Shown one piece after another: positions 60,792-61,058 of a stretch of DNA of 61,058 nt. The stretch's first letter is position 1. Every line of letters starts with the position of its first letter. The stretch spans positions 1 to 61,058 of the forward strand of contig JAFGIY010000163.1 of NCBI GenBank assembly GCA_016929335.1, given 5' to 3'. This DNA is from Acidobacteriota bacterium (GTDB lineage: Bacteria > Acidobacteriota > UBA6911). The position numbers and the translations under genes are program-made. Under the pieces are notes generated by a model. The model was not told where the DNA came from and did no database searches. It saw only the letters and a program-made list of their open reading frames with translations.

Positions 60792-60922
60792 GCCATAAAG
60801 TTGACATTTACCGACCGCGTTGCCGACCGGCAGCGCAAATTTCAATAGATTTGCCCGCTGCGCAGCCTATTCGGGAGTTTATGCATTTGAGGCCAGGATG
60901 ATAAATGCAGGCCTGTGGAGAA

Positions 60923-61049
60923 CAGCCGCGAAGCGGCTGCGAAACAAAGCCCAGGGTTGGCTGCGCTTTTCGCAGCCAACCCTGGGGATGATGTGCCATT
61001 GGAGTCAACCCTGAAAGGGTTGAGCGAATACGCAACCCTTTCAGGGTTG
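60923..61049. repeat. Cluster of perfect palindromes (second repeat family)
   Basis: Three hairpins: CAGCCGC-GAA-GCGGCTG at 60923-60939; a 16-bp stem at 60950-60965 and 60971-60986 with loop CTTTT; and a 17-bp inverted pair at 61006-61022 and 61033-61049, each arm itself a palindrome (CAACCCT-GAA-AGGGTTG). Unrelated to the CACGAATT family. Resembles REP/BIME-type elements. Confidence 0.8.
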
Positions 61050-61058
61050 GCTTCTTGC

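Larger units (their letters stand above)
60623..61058. other. Intergenic region with promoter of export operon and hairpins
   Basis: No credible gene. It should hold the operon promoter on the minus strand. It contains an 11-bp inverted repeat (60715-60725 and 60781-60791) and a cluster of strong hairpins at 60923-61049. Confidence 0.5.

Noticed and set aside
60775..60795. Possible -24/-12 promoter on the minus strand upstream of the export operon (TGGCACCTGCGGGCA)
   Set aside because: The -24 part is good, but GG and GC are one base too close and TTGC is replaced by GGCA, so the spacing rule of sigma-54 is broken.
60820..61035. Open frames on both strands at the right edge
   Set aside because: They are translations of the hairpin cluster, with no coding signature.

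Overview
The window reads as a chromosomal segment of an environmental Gram-negative bacterium carrying an exosortase/PEP-CTERM surface-protein sorting system joined to a very large exopolysaccharide / O-polysaccharide locus. The Gram-negative call rests on a Wza-type export protein, an outer-membrane beta-barrel, TonB-like and TIGR03790-like domains and many signal peptides. The phylum cannot be fixed from the sequence alone. The gene set (PrsK/PrsR, TIGR03790-like protein, sugar transferase with a GGDEF-like N-terminus, DUF4388 kinase, VPDxG and VPEP sorting tails) is of the kind seen in Acidobacteriota, PVC-group and former deltaproteobacterial lineages. I saw no rRNA, tRNA, CRISPR array or transposase gene.

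Layout. (1) 0-7.4 kb: four small exported proteins with C-terminal sorting tails (one VPDGG, three VPEP), each behind a -24/-12 (sigma-54 type) promoter, plus a first exosortase and a fibronectin type III protein. (2) 7.5-11.8 kb, minus strand: PrsR (sigma-54 activator), PrsK (histidine kinase) and a second, divergent exosortase. (3) 11.8-19.1 kb: a tightly packed carrier-protein module made of a VOC protein, hexapeptide acyltransferase, DUF362 protein, NadE-type ligase, AMP-forming ligase, AsnB-type amidotransferase and acyl carrier protein. (4) 19.1-49.4 kb: a glycosyltransferase-rich island with FemAB-like protein, CapA, CapK-like ligase, two polysaccharide deacetylase domains, a secreted beta-helix protein, GDP-mannose dehydratase, O-antigen ligase/polymerase, Wzm/Wzt ABC exporter and a perosamine-synthase-like aminotransferase. 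It also holds a YdcF-family pseudogene and an M28 peptidase interrupted by an in-frame TGA. (5) 49.6-60.6 kb: the core assembly operon, read on the minus strand. It starts with a ribbon-helix-helix-like protein, Wza, an outer-membrane barrel, Wzz and a BY-kinase, and continues with a TIGR03790-TonB fusion, the initiating sugar transferase and a WbpB-D-E-like diacetamido-sugar set. An orphan HicB-like gene and a GxxExxY gene are inserted in this operon. (6) 60.6-61.06 kb: non-coding sequence with strong hairpins.

How it works together. The core operon starts lipid-linked sugar assembly and controls chain length and export. The island supplies glycosyltransferases, sugar nucleotide enzymes (likely GDP-perosamine from Gmd plus aminotransferase) and an ABC exporter. 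Exosortases would cleave and anchor the sorting-tail proteins in the envelope, and PrsK/PrsR with RNA polymerase sigma-54 would switch those proteins on.

The most striking structural signal is a dispersed repeat, GCCACGAATTNCACGAATT and its variants, often completed to a palindrome. At least 23 copies sit at gene junctions in 0-19.1 kb and 50.7-59.8 kb. None is seen in the 31 kb between. Copies overlap start and stop codons, replace Shine-Dalgarno positions, encode C-terminal tails in several reading frames, and in two genes encode part of the signal peptide.
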